A program made the translations under genes and the position numbers. This document shows, in pieces, positions 1-11,599 of a stretch of DNA of 64,000 nt (position 1 is its first letter; every line of letters begins with the position of its first letter). Source of the stretch: Paragyromitra xinjiangensis (taxonomy: Eukaryota > Ascomycota > Pezizomycetes > Pezizales > Discinaceae); assembly GCA_038503065.1 (NCBI GenBank), contig JBCAMK010000002.1:1860001-1924000 (forward strand), written 5' to 3'. The notes under the pieces are model-generated. The model ran no database searches. It had not been told where the DNA came from and saw only the letters and a list, made by a program, of their open reading frames with translations.

Positions 1-3000
1 TCAGAGAGTCTGTGCAAGAGGATTTTCATCAATTGCTATAATTTGGCGATTAGCAAGTTCTTATCTATCACAAGTGTTCGTAAATGGGGAGGTAATCACT
101 GACATCCGTTTTGGCGGTGCATCCGCCTTCCATGTACTTAATGCAGTCCGCAATCACACCAACACTAGTCGACCGCTCTAACGCCTCCGAGGACGAAGAA
201 AATTTGATCAAATGACTCCCAACTATTTCCCACATCTCCCCAAACTGCTGGCCAAGGGCCATGGCCAGGCCAAGGATCACATCCATAGTCGTATCAATCA
301 AATGCCAGTCATATTCCGAGGATTCTTCGAGTTCCGGCATATCTTCATCTTCGTCATCATCAAGTTGGCAAGGGTGCTGTTTCTTGAGAATGAGGACAAG
401 CTGGGTGGCGAGCTCAAGGATGTTTGCCGGGTCGACGAGGAAAGCAGGGCCGCAGATTTTGAGAGTCTCGGCGATGTTGCGGCAGATGTCGGTGACAGTG
501 CTCCTAGAAAATTTCCGTTAACAAAGACTTCATAAAAATGCAAGTCCACCAAAATAAATAAGAGCAAAGAAAAGGGGATTAGAGTCAGAAACAGAATCGC
601 GTTCGCAGCACTTGCTCTATGAGCATCTAAGTGAGCTGGGTATAACGAGTAGTGTTCATCATTCCACCCCTTCCCAAACAGATTCGAGGAATAAAATACG
701 ACAATGACAAAAGGCGGATGTGGCAGAAATACTTGCCTATCAGTCTCATTCTTCCAATTAACCAGTGTGCAATTAATCACGACAGTTCCCAGATTCTGCA
801 ATTCTGGAGACGGCTGCACCTTCAACGGCAGACCTGGCTGCCACTTGGCCATACCTTTACCTTCCAAAACTTGCCAGAGCGTAGCATAGGCTCTCCATAG
901 TGTACTGATACTCGCCTTTCGAACGCCTTCGTAAGGATGCTGGGCCTTCTCGGCAAGAAGCTCGACGGTCTTCTCGAGATATTGCAGATATCCCTGTCTG
1001 CAGTGACTCAAGACATCTCCAATGACCTCAGCAGCGACTTCTTTCTCCAAAGCCACAGCACTCACAGCAGTAAGTTCGTCCCAAAGAGCTTCATCGTCTT
1101 CATCGTCTTCGACATCAATATCAGTGGGTTGAATCTCGGCTTGAATTCCTGGGCCAAGAGAGACCCTTTGAGTGCCCTCGGCACCAACGCTCGTGATATT
1201 TCCCTGAACAAGCTCCTCGATGTCTGCATCGATATCCGTCTCGGTCTGCTCCAGACTAGAGAAAAGAGCTTGAGTAACAGTCGGGAGGAAAGTAGAGAAA
1301 TCCTCGCCATAAACTTTGGCCATTGTTGCAAAGAACATGAAACTAGTTTCTCTCAAACGCGGATGTCCGAGGTTTAATGCATCTTCGGCAGATTGCATCA
1401 GCGGTTTCACATATGGTGTGAATGCTTGCATGCCAACAGATTCCGCAATAGCAGCCATGGCGTCAACAACAACCCCTCTAAGATCAAGTTCTTCCTCGGA
1501 GTCCTTTACTGAAATGTAGGGAAACAGGGCATTCATCGTGAGCTGGAAGTACTCGGTGAAACTATCCTTCGCTGCCATAGCAGTGGAACCGATACCACCA
1601 ACAGCTGCAGCCTTGAGTTTAAGATCATCTCTCTCAAACATGATAAAAAGCTTAGGCATAATAGTAGGAAGGTAAGTTGTGACATCGGATTGCTCGATTC
1701 CAACAAGCACGGCATCGATGGCGTTACAAGCTGCCTTCCAGATATCTAAGCCATCGCTAGAATCAAGCATGGCAATGAGGGCAGGGATCAATTGAGCATG
1801 TTCCTTGCCCATATCCTCAGCTAGATCATCTGCTAATTGAGCGATGGTATGTAGCGCCGCTTGCCGCACCCTAGGCTCGGGGTCGGTCAAAAGCTGGAGA
1901 ACAATAGGAAAGATAGATTTGATCTGAGTAGCGATAAAATCTGGAGCTCCCTCAACACACATTCCCAAGGCCAAAACGGCTGCCTTCCTATGGTCTGGGT
2001 CCTGGTTGGATGTGTAGGCAGGAAGAGCGTTAAGTAATGGGACAACAACCTGACTGGGAGGCAGTGATGCAGAAAGGTAATCCAATAGCCCCAAAGCCGA
2101 CCGTGACGGTGTCATATCATCGCTATCTTCAATCTCTTTGAACTCGGTCACAATCTTCAGAGCACGTAAAGTGAGCTCTTCGCCAACCCTTAAGGCTTGC
2201 ATCTTCATCTTCTTGTAACGAAGACAAGACATGAGGAATGAGATAGCTTTGGACCTGAAATCATCATCGATCTCTCCTGAAGAAGCCATTTCTGAAAAAA
2301 ACTGGACCAAATCGCGGAAGTGGGTTGAGATGAGCGCAGGATCACCAATCAACAACGTCTGAAAAACCTCAAAGGCGGGATTTGCCTTTTCTTCGTCCCC
2401 TTGGGCCACGAGCTCTTTCAATACAGCCACCATAGAAGGCAAGACTTCTCGAAAGGCAGCAACCCCTTCAGGGTGGTCCTCGGAGTTGAGGGATTCGGCC
2501 ATCTTCCCGAGGGCAAGAAGAGTATTGAGACGAACAGTCATGCTCTCTTGATCAACGATAGTTCTGCTGAAAAGCTGCAAGAAATCCCGCCACCTGTCCG
2601 CTACAGCATCCTCGAGTGTTTCCAGGAGGGTAAAGAGGATGTAAACCCCAACCTCACGGTCCTGCGGCTTAGGTGACATCGCTGCCTGCAGCAGAAAGCC
2701 TGGCAATTCCATCCATTCACCTACCGACAAATCAATCTTCGCGATGGCAGAGATGGCGCGGGCAGAAGAATGCTTGACCAGCGAGTTGGATTCACCGATG
2801 GTTGATTGAAGTAGTGACTCTCGGAGTTGGCTTTTCATTTCTGCGGGGATTTTTGACGGTGCATTGTTCTTCACGCCCCAGAATTGTGGGATCAGGTTGC
2901 GTGTTTCGACGGCAGCCATTTGGCGGACCTGTGGATTGGGGTGGCTCCGTAGGATGTGAATCAAAGCAGGAAGCGCCTCAGGTTTCGAGTAATAGTCACG

Positions 3001-3198
3001 ACGAAGGGTAGTAGTCGCATGTTTAACAATCGCAGTATCCGCTGCAAAAGGATATTTCAGTTAGTTAATAGTAATTTATTGAATTCAATTCTTAACCAAG
3101 TATAAAACAGAAAATAAACAAATCAACGATCACAGGTCCAGCAGAGACATACGAGTGAGAATATGCTCCAAGAGCTGTGTGAGACTTTGTTCGTCCAT
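1..3198 (-). CDS. KAP123: Importin beta-4 type karyopherin (Kap123), 3' end cut by the window
   Basis: HEAT-repeat nuclear import receptor, known in the family for carrying ribosomal proteins and histones into the nucleus. My model has exons 3198-3153, 3041-737, 503-104 and 35-1 (continuing off the left edge), giving about 929 visible residues. The start reads MDEQSLTQLLEHILTP and continues DTAIVKHATTTLRRDYY, the usual N-terminal importin repeat. HEAT-like helices fill the rest, with an acidic stretch (DDDEDEDMPELEESSEYDW) near residue 850 that is typical of Kap123. The third exon boundary is odd. Only a GC donor (GCAAGT at 736) joined to TAG at 504 keeps the frame (NETDR-STVTDICRN). The last intron (103-36) restores TDQLMKILLHRLS. 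Family assignment is firm. The true C-terminus lies outside the window. Confidence 0.93.
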
Positions 3199-3706
3199 TT
3201 TTGGTTGTTGCCTGTGCAGGGTCCGCCTGTACCCCGCCAGATAAATTTTAGGATCTTCTGTGTGAAAGTAGCTTGAAGAGATAGAGACGAGGAAAAGCTG
3301 CTGTTGATGGCGGAAATGATCAGACCGAGCGCAGTATTTGAAGAGGCCCTGAGAAGAGAACTTTTTCTCTCGGAGTCAATTCTCTTTGATGTGAAAGTAG
3401 CAGAATGTGGCAGTGTGATAGGCACACAGAAGTGGGGGGCTGCGAGAGGGAGAGGGCTAAAAAAAAAAAAGAAAGATTGGCGGGGTAAAAAAAAACCTCG
3501 ATAGTTACCTACCTGGTCTCTTCAGTCTCTGCATGACCTGTTGTGCGCATCTTTTCGGCGGAAACGCCAAGAAAACTGGCTGGGTCTTAGCCTGCTAGAC
3601 ACCACGCTTCCAGTTACATGTCCGGATACTCCATATCTACAGGTAGCTAAATGTGCAATATACAGAGCCGAAGATGCTTTGCGATGATGGTATGATACTC
3701 CCGGAA

Positions 3707-3853
3707 TCAGTCGTTTTTCTGCCCGGGAACTCCTGCTCCTGCTAAAGGGGAAACCAGTCGGGTAGCTCGTTGCATGTTGTCTTCCTCGATCAGCCTGGCG
3801 ATTTCTTGTAATTCTGAGATGTCTTCCCTTGGGGGATGGTTGGAGTTGATCAT
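3707..3853 (-). CDS. Possible small ORF or exon remnant (48 residues), not recognised
   Basis: An ATG-to-TGA frame with protein-like composition: the first residues are MINSNHPPREDISELQEI, followed by a predicted amphipathic helix (ARLIEEDNMQRATRL). An in-frame TGA lies just upstream of the ATG, so it is not simply the tail of a longer open frame. No flanking exon with good splice sites was found, and no family is recognised. It could be a real micro-protein, an exon of a decayed gene, or chance. Confidence 0.2.
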   Translation of the reverse strand: MINSNHPPREDISELQEIARLIEEDNMQRATRLVSPLAGAGVPGQKND

Positions 3854-6687
3854 TTTCGGGGATGGTCCTCAATTTACGCGTTTCCTACGGTGTGAGTATC
3901 AACATTGACTGCCGTGATCGACAGGAGAGTTGGCATCGACCCGATGATATCTACACGCCGCAAGAAAATCTAGATTATTCTATAAGACATGCTCGTATCT
4001 CGGGAAATCTGTATCGGTGCTGCAGTCGTGGCCTGTCCGCAGCGCCCAGCTGTTCATCAGATCGTAAGACCCCCGCTTCAATATCTGACAGCTGCTATAA
4101 GTTACCAAGTACAAAAAATCCCATTTCGAGGAGTGCCAATTGACAAAAGATGATATCAGTGCCGTTCAAACACCGATTTCCCACAATTTCAGCGGGCACA
4201 GTTCCCGGTACCACGCAAGATCTCCGGTTCCACAATGTCCCGTCCCCCACACACACATAACCTAAACCTGGGCAATAATGAATGAAAAAAGTTTTCCATA
4301 CCATGGTTTCTCGAGGCACGTCACTCCTCGCACAGAAAATCTGCAGCCTGGAGGTGTGATGGTAGAAAAAATATCGCCCATAACAATCTCCGTGTCTCGT
4401 TTCACCCATCTAAGTCCCGAGATCCGGGATGAGGGGAAGATCTGTTTAAGTATATACTCTACCCCTTCTCCCCATGGGATTTTCTGCCGCAGCCGAGACC
4501 TGGTGGTTGGGTAGGATATTTTTTTGGCTGGGATGAGATGCAACATGTATGCACATATCACCTGATTTAGAATTCGGCTGGACACAACCACAAAAGGTAC
4601 GATATGTCTGCGGTCAACCTGTAGGCTGGATCTCAACTTGGCGGTCTCAAGGTTGGGATGAAATCACATACCTCCCATCGTGTACGGCAGTTCAAATCTG
4701 TATCCACCAAGCCTATAAGTAAAGTTTTATTAGGTACTACGGACATACTACTCATGCTGATGGCGAGTCTTCGTGGGCAGCACCTATTTGCTCAAAAAAC
4801 AACCTTGACCCTAACTCGCTTTCACAATACCCGCTTTGCTGGAGGTGTAACCAAGTGCGCAAGGTAAATATTTAATTTCATGCCAACAAAACTCACCCGG
4901 AGGCACAAATGGGGGAGCTTCGTGTGTTTATCCGCCAAAAACTGACATCACAAAAAATAATGAACGCCAAGCCTGGCGATTAGAAACCCAATCTTTACCG
5001 CGTGGTCTCAGACGTCCGTCACCCATTCTTATTTCAACGTCACCTGCTTTGCCCCACCTCAGCTCCATTCAATCCTGAAAAAGGCTGTATAATTTTCCTC
5101 ACAAAATTTTCGGCTTCCCTTAGGGCTCTTAATCTAATTGTCCAACTGTACAAATATTTTCTTGTTAGTAAGAAGGAAATGTAACGTATGCCGCTAACAC
5201 ACCCCCATTCCTAAGATTGTCATCGCTCTTTCAGATCTTTTTTAGATCCAACCTGCTGCATGGTGGCAGTATCTTGTCTGGGAAAAAGCCCCACTATTTC
5301 TACCACCCCACTTCGCCCAAAAACCCGGAATTATTTCATCGCTTCTTTCCGAGGCCTGCACATGCAGCTCAAATCCAAAGGAGATCTCAAAGAATGGCAG
5401 CAATCTTGAAAGCCAGCAACGCCTAAGCTTCGTGGTCTCGGTGATTCGGACGGTTAATGTTGTCCTCAATCTGATCTTCTCTGGTCCAAACAGCGACTAG
5501 AAAATCAGCGATATTGCTGATAAGACGAACCAGTAAAGATTGTATGAACCCCACGGAGCTTCTAGTGCCGCTAAACTTCTACCTATTACAACAGTTTACG
5601 TTGAAAACCAATTTACAATCCTGGAGAGTACAGAAGACAACAAAAAAAATTTATCCAATTCAATCAAGCTTATGACCATCAGAATAATATATTCTACTCA
5701 GCCCTTGTCCCCGAACTCCGCCCTACATTAATATCATCACAACATTGGACTAAACTATTATCGAATACTGCCAGATCGTCAGTCCCTCCCACTGTTCCGT
5801 TCTCCGCGTGCGAATACATGCCCGTCTTGCTCGGGGGTGTCGGGTGGTTTATGGCTGAGACGCAAAGGGCACGTCGGAGATCTCAATTGGTTGAGTTGTA
5901 AGAGGGGATGAGGGGTATAAAGGCTTTGAAGGATTGGATGAAATATTAGCTGCAGTCTTGGCTGAAATCGCCGAGCTTCTTTTCTTTTCTTTTTCAGGCT
6001 GAAGGATCAAGAGGCTCTGCGGGTAGCATAAACGCGCTGCGGTTGAAACTTGATCCGAAACGTGCATTCAGCCGCCGAGCAGGTACACCTCTTAGATCAT
6101 CATGTTATTCCGGGTTCCCGTCCCATGTCTCATCACCGACCCCCATCCCGCTTCCGAACTGAAACCCCTTCTCTCTAAAGTTGACATATATTCACGATTC
6201 AAATTTCATGGAAAGCGTGACATACGTCATCATAAAATCGCACTCATATTGGACCAGCTAAAGCCCTAACCTTTATGCTCCCGAAATTTCCCCGAGCATT
6301 CTCCCGGTCCGTTAAGAATGGGACAAGTCTACGAAGCAAGTTATTAAGAACCAAAAAAGATTTTCAGATTATAATACGTGTCATCGAAAACCACGTTTTC
6401 TAATATCTAGCTAATAATTTATTTCTGAAGTTTTTTCGCTTTCTAGTAGACTTTTCCACTTATCTAGAGACGAATATACCTCTTATTTTTACCTCAGGAT
6501 GTTTCTGCTCCTTTGATACTTTTGTTCATTTTGCCGACTGGAGTTGGACATCCAAATATGTGCGTCATATTTTATCACTCGATAATTCCAAGCGCATAGG
6601 TGTCGGAGCTCCCTAATACGAGGTTGCTCGGGCGTAGCGTTAGAGGCGGAAAGACGGGCACCCGAGCACACAGGCACCCGAGAGGGG

Positions 6688-6695
6688 TATATAAA
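6688..6695 (+). promoter_or_regulatory. TATA-like box TATATAAA
   Basis: A GC-rich stretch ends in GGGGTATATAAACC, followed about 55 nt later by the short frame ATGCCCACTATTCC... of only 22 codons. This looks like a core promoter firing rightward, but no supported gene follows it. The call rests on the motif alone. Confidence 0.2.
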
Positions 6696-7548
6696 CCAGA
6701 GGGCACTGCTAGCCTCTAAAGAATCAACAACCAACCCACCCGACTTCCTAGAATGCCCACTATTCCAACAGAAAAAACTTGGGTTATCAAGAGTAGATCT
6801 TTTTTTGAGTCAAGGTCGACATGACTTGTCCATCTTTCTTTATTGGCTATGTATCTGATAATTTAAGTCAATGGTAGCTTAAATACATGTGCAAATATAC
6901 TTATCACCCGTGATGAACTACATGTAGATTATAAATAACCACATCCAAATGCTATCCTCACCACTGCCGGTTCATAAAGTGAAACTGAAAAAGTACTTCC
7001 GCATAATTCTACAAATTCTGGTCCCTATTCATCTTCTTTGTCTTAGCATGATCTATGATAAACGTCAAAAAAAAAAAAGACTCCGATTTACAAAAGATCG
7101 ATGGTGGACGGGAAATAACGATAAAGGCAATGTAGAAAAAAGAAAGCCTATCAAACTCTGCCTTCCTAAATAGGATGAATGTAAGGCTGCTGCAAGAACG
7201 AAAATTGAGAAGAGATGGAATGTAACAGGCAGAAAAATATTTGTTTGGGCCCAGCAATAGAAACATTACAGACAGAAAAAAAATCTGACAATGAAAAACA
7301 ATACCCGCAGAAAGAATCCGTGAAGCCATAAAGATAAAAATCACCAAAGAACAACAAAGCCACCATTTCACAGTATCATCCGAATCCTGCAAACCATGAG
7401 GAATTTACCAAATAAAAAAGTACAGAAAATACGAAAAGTAGGGAAAACACCCGTAGCAAAACAGCGCCAACAACGTAAAACATATGTGTGACTCCAACCG
7501 TTGCCCCAAATAGTTCACAAGATATCCGTGAAAATAAATCGATAAAAT

Positions 7549-10500
7549 TCAGTTCCATTCACCTCTTCTGGTATCCCCGCTGGTTCCAGAACTACCACGG
7601 TTTATCTGCCTTCCAGAAGAGCCTGCAGATGTGCCCCCTCCGCTTCTTTCCTGTTCTGAACTTCTCCTTGACTGCTGAGAAACCGTTATATCAGCTATAG
7701 TGAATAACAATTCCTCATCTTCGAGAGCTACACCAGGTCTGCTGTAACTAGGCGTTCTCCTGCCTACTAAGGGCGGTCGACCAAGTCGGTCAGCGGCCAT
7801 TCTATTACTGATGGAGTCTGTCCCCAAACCGGATACCGGTCCAGTTAGAGGTGTCCCCCGGCCTCTACCGTCGAATTGACCCCGCGAAGATTGCCCCGAA
7901 GACCCGAGACCTGAAGGTGCATCTCCTCTGGGAAATCTTTGTTGAAACCGGGGACCGTCTCCCTCAACCAAGTCCATAGCCGATGATCTCGGTGGCCCAA
8001 ATGCCAAGCTCTCATCCCCATGATCGTCATGATGAATCTGCGCCTCAGGTTCTCCCCTGCCTAGTAGAGCCGTCTCAGATGCATTTTGCAAATCTTGGAG
8101 CCGGCTTAAGCTTAACGGGACCATGTTCACACTGCCCAGGCTCACGCTTTGCCGCTGGTTCGGGCCATATGCGGCTGTTGGATCGAAGTCAAGTGAAATG
8201 CCGCCATCTTCAGGCTGTTGGGACACCGAATTTGATCTGCGGGGGTTGAATGGACGTGGTGAATTAGGGATATCGAGAGGAGACGTTCTAGAGGCTGTAG
8301 TCATTTGTGGATCGGCCTCCAAATTCCTCTCGTCGGTCGTTCCTTCCCTGTTGCTTGGTTGATTCATCTGGGGTGACCGGGAGGGGTGGCGGTGGCGCTG
8401 GTCATCTTGTGCTGTGCGCCCTAAACTAAGTCGCGATGGAACAGCGGGCGTATGTGGTGTATGTGGTGATATGGGTTTCCCAGGAGATGATGATGAGGAA
8501 AATGTCGTTGACGGTACCATACCTGGAACATTCGACAAATGCCTACTTGATGTAGATGGAGAGTTTGGCGAAGGCTGCAATAATAATGAGGAAGACATCG
8601 AATCTGCTAAAGCAGTCTGAGAATCTCTCATTTTTTGATATTTCGATAACGCATTACCCGCACTTTTGCTCGAGCCTTCCCCAGCGGTGCCAGTGGGCTG
8701 GAAACTCTTCAAAGTCTGCTTTTGTCCGTCCGCTAGCATCGACATGAAATCTCGAATTTGGAGATCTTCATCCATAGTTGAATTGGTACCAGCCTCTAAA
8801 TATAGCCCCGAACCAGGTGCAACTGAAGAGGTATAGCTAGCTTTCCCGCTGCTAGTGTTATCATCGTCAGTGCGGCTAGCACCGGAAGCAATCCTTGGCC
8901 GGCGCTGACCAAAACTACTTGCAATTCGCGTGATCGGCTGTGCCTGGGCAAGCGGAGATGAGCCGGATAAAGATACAGCTGCTGTATTTTGACCAGGCGT
9001 TCCTTCAGGAAATCCGGGAGACGTTCGGAACGTTGGTGACATAGTTCCGTGGCTAGGTCGCTGCCTATGGCTAGGCGCGGCAGGGGTCGTGATTCTACTT
9101 AGCGACGTCCGTGGTGATGACGCTACCTGCTCTGAGTTTGCTGGGGAAGCTGATAAAGAGGGCGATTTGAACGGTTGCATAAAAGATACTGAAGGTCGGC
9201 GTTGCACGCCGCCCTCAAAGCTTCTGAGTGAAGACTTCGAGCCCTGTATAGATCTTAGTCCCGTCGGTGGCCGTTCGATGGGCGAGCCATTAAAAGATGC
9301 CCTATCAGCCATCTCGGCGGCATTCCTCAGGGCAGATATTGGACTAGCGCCCGAAGGGACTGCTCCTTGGTGATGAAATGAAGACAAGCTTCCATATGTC
9401 TGATTATATTCTGGTCTTTGGGGTGGGTGAGTACCTGCCGAGGGTAGTGAGTTCATTTCTTTTCCAGCTGATGCATAACCAAGTGGCTGTGAGGGTGCCT
9501 TTTGATTTAATGATGGGCGAAAGTAATGTTCGTCGAGGTTTATGAAATGCGAACTCAATAGGGCCTCAGAGTCGTCAACCCTAAACTCGCAATTTGTTCG
9601 GAAAGCGACGGATATATCGAAATGCCCTGCAGGACACTCAACCTTCTCAAAAGAGTAACGATCTGTTACATCCCCGCCACCTTCATACAACGGTACTTGC
9701 AATAGATCCCACTCCTTGGGTGTCTGAGCGTAATCATTACCATTGATTACCCTGCAATTGATTTTCAGGGCATTTGCATTAAGTTTGACCTTCGATAACC
9801 GCCGTCGAAACTTCCAGGTTGGCATAAGCCCAGCGTAAGCGTACAATGAGCGGAAGAGTATGATACCCTTTTTATAAACCACTGGGAGCTCCGGCGCATG
9901 GGCAATGTTATATGGAGTACTATCCAAATTTCCCATATCTGTCAGCGGAACATTCCTAGAAAGCTCTAGAATAAACAAAGCAGGATCATGTAGGAGTCAT
10001 AAAACTCATTCGAGTTGGGTAGGTATCAAATGAATAATCAATGGGCCCAGGCAGCGGGAAGCTTGGCAAAAGAAATTTGAGGATAGTCAGGCATACCTCA
10101 AAGCCACAGTCCACCTTTCTAAGACCACTTCGTGTCTCGCCCCACCTGCACGCCCACCCCCCCTTGATCCTGTATTTACTCCAGCTCGAGCTGCAGCTGC
10201 GTCAAGTGCTTCATTTACATTCCACCGCTTCCCTTCTCCGTCTAGAATTACTAATGATTGATTTGCCGTCAAATCTGTTGCGTCTAGATATGTTTCTATG
10301 ATCATTGGAGGAGGTCTTGGTGTAAAAGAATCCCCTGAACGCCATAATTGAATATCTTCCCGAAATGCGTCCGTCTCGTCAAGTTCGATGTTGAACTACC
10401 CAGCCCAGGAATCAGCACACGTTCTTTCCTTGTTTTCTCCACAAATCGATAGATCCAGAAGGAAATAGGAATTGCGCCATACCCATTTGTTAACCTTCTT

Positions 10501-10893
10501 TGTCCCGGTTTTTGGTGAATATATTGGTGGTAGTGCCACTCGTGTGTGTAGGATGATCATCGCAGCCTTCCCAAAGTAGGCCTGTACTATCTGATTTACT
10601 TTCTCTCTATTCGTCCTCTCAGCCGATGCCCCAGTGCCAACTCCCCCTGGCGCAGGCGATGAGTGGCCACCATGCGATCCAGAACGGGCATGGCTTCCTA
10701 AAGCACCTCCAGAGGCAACATTTGTGAAGCCCCCAGAGGAAGTAGAGCTAGAGCCATCCATTCCAGCGTAGGTAAATCCAGCGGAAAATCGTCGTGTCGA
10801 TGATGGCTCGGGGTCGTCGTTTGTCATTGCTCCTGCAGCGGCAGTTTTTCGTCGAGGTGTGCTCCAGGGGAGCGGTGATTCGCGTCCGTACAT
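7549..10893 (-). CDS. ATG13: Autophagy-related protein 13 (Atg13), HORMA-domain subunit of the Atg1 kinase complex
   Basis: Regulatory and scaffold subunit of the Atg1 kinase complex that starts autophagosome formation, controlled by TORC1 phosphorylation in known systems. Exons are 10893-10483, 10395-10097 and 9955-7549, giving 1038 residues. The HORMA domain covers about residues 97-388: NQIVQAYFGKAAMIILHTR, then FNIELDETD..RPPPMIIETYL, NQSLVILDGEGKRWNV, VVLERWTVALR and VVYKKGIILFRSLYAY. The rest is a long Ser/Pro/Gly-rich disordered region. Near the C-terminus EDEELLFTIADI matches the conserved Atg1-binding type motif. The second intron has two competing acceptors (TAG at 9966 and TAG at 9956). 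Only the second keeps frame with donor GTATGC at 10096. A poorly conserved 95-residue Ser/Gly N-terminal extension precedes the domain, so a later start cannot be excluded. Confidence 0.95.
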
Positions 10894-11570
10894 GGTGGGA
10901 GGATTTTTATGTAATCCCAGATGATCGTGGGAGTAGATGAGTAAGAGATAGGATGAAAGGTATCGTGCTTATAGTGGTAGCGGAGGGTGATGCTGCTAAG
11001 CAAAAATATTGAGGTTGTCTATCAAGTCCAGGTCTGCGACAGCCATCACATTTATCTAACCCACTGTATATTCTTGACTTCTTTTTCCTATTTCTCTCTA
11101 GCACCTCCTTGTCGTTGCTCTTTCCACTGTTGCTGGTGTTGGTAGTTGTCAAACGCTGGTAGAAGCTTGTTTCCCGTTTAATGGGTTGGGGAGCGAAAGA
11201 GTCGCTTGGTAGCTAGCGCAAGGGGTTCTGAATGACGCTGCTACTGAGCTCGGTCAATAAACGATAAACGATAAACGAGTTGAATTGGCAGAGGCGAGCC
11301 AGCGCCGTGTGGGAAGGAAAGCAAGAGAAGAAAAAAAACGTTGATACAAGCTTGACGGGTGGCTGAAAGATATGAAGGGGCGCGGGGAAAGTGGGCAGGA
11401 TAACTAAACGCCGTTTAGTTGAGGGCACAGACGGGCGAGCCTCGAACGGAACAAGGCTGCGAAAAGGTACCTCGAAGGTCGAAAAGCAACGAATAAAGGC
11501 AGAAAAGCGCAAGGGAGATAATGAATAGGTGGGTGGATGGCGTAGTAGGCAATCGGGGAAATAAGGAAAT

Positions 11571-11599
11571 GGGGGGGGTGGTGGTGGTGGTGGTGGTGG
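11571..11599. repeat. G-run plus GGT trinucleotide repeat
   Basis: Eight G followed by about seven GGT/GTG units. On the other strand it reads as poly-Pro or poly-His, which explains spurious open frames here. Confidence 0.85.

Larger units (their letters stand above)
3199..7548. other. Long intergenic region between KAP123 and ATG13
   Basis: About 4.35 kb with no gene I can support. It holds the KAP123 promoter and leader on its left and the ATG13 3' UTR on its right. There are A-rich runs near 3462-3495 and 7063-7075, a TACATGTA palindrome at 6919, and a TATA-like box at 6688. Only short open frames exist. The most protein-like is a 48-residue frame at 3707-3853 (-), listed separately. Confidence 0.7.

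Noticed and set aside
298..736. Hydrophobic and Ser-rich C-terminus of KAP123 in the unspliced frame
   Set aside because: Produced by reading through the GC-AG intron and then out of frame; the correct frame carries the conserved acidic block and HEAT repeats.
5849..6067. 72-codon minus-strand ATG frame in the KAP123-ATG13 gap
   Set aside because: Single exon, stop immediately upstream of the ATG, no homology I recognise and no second line of evidence.
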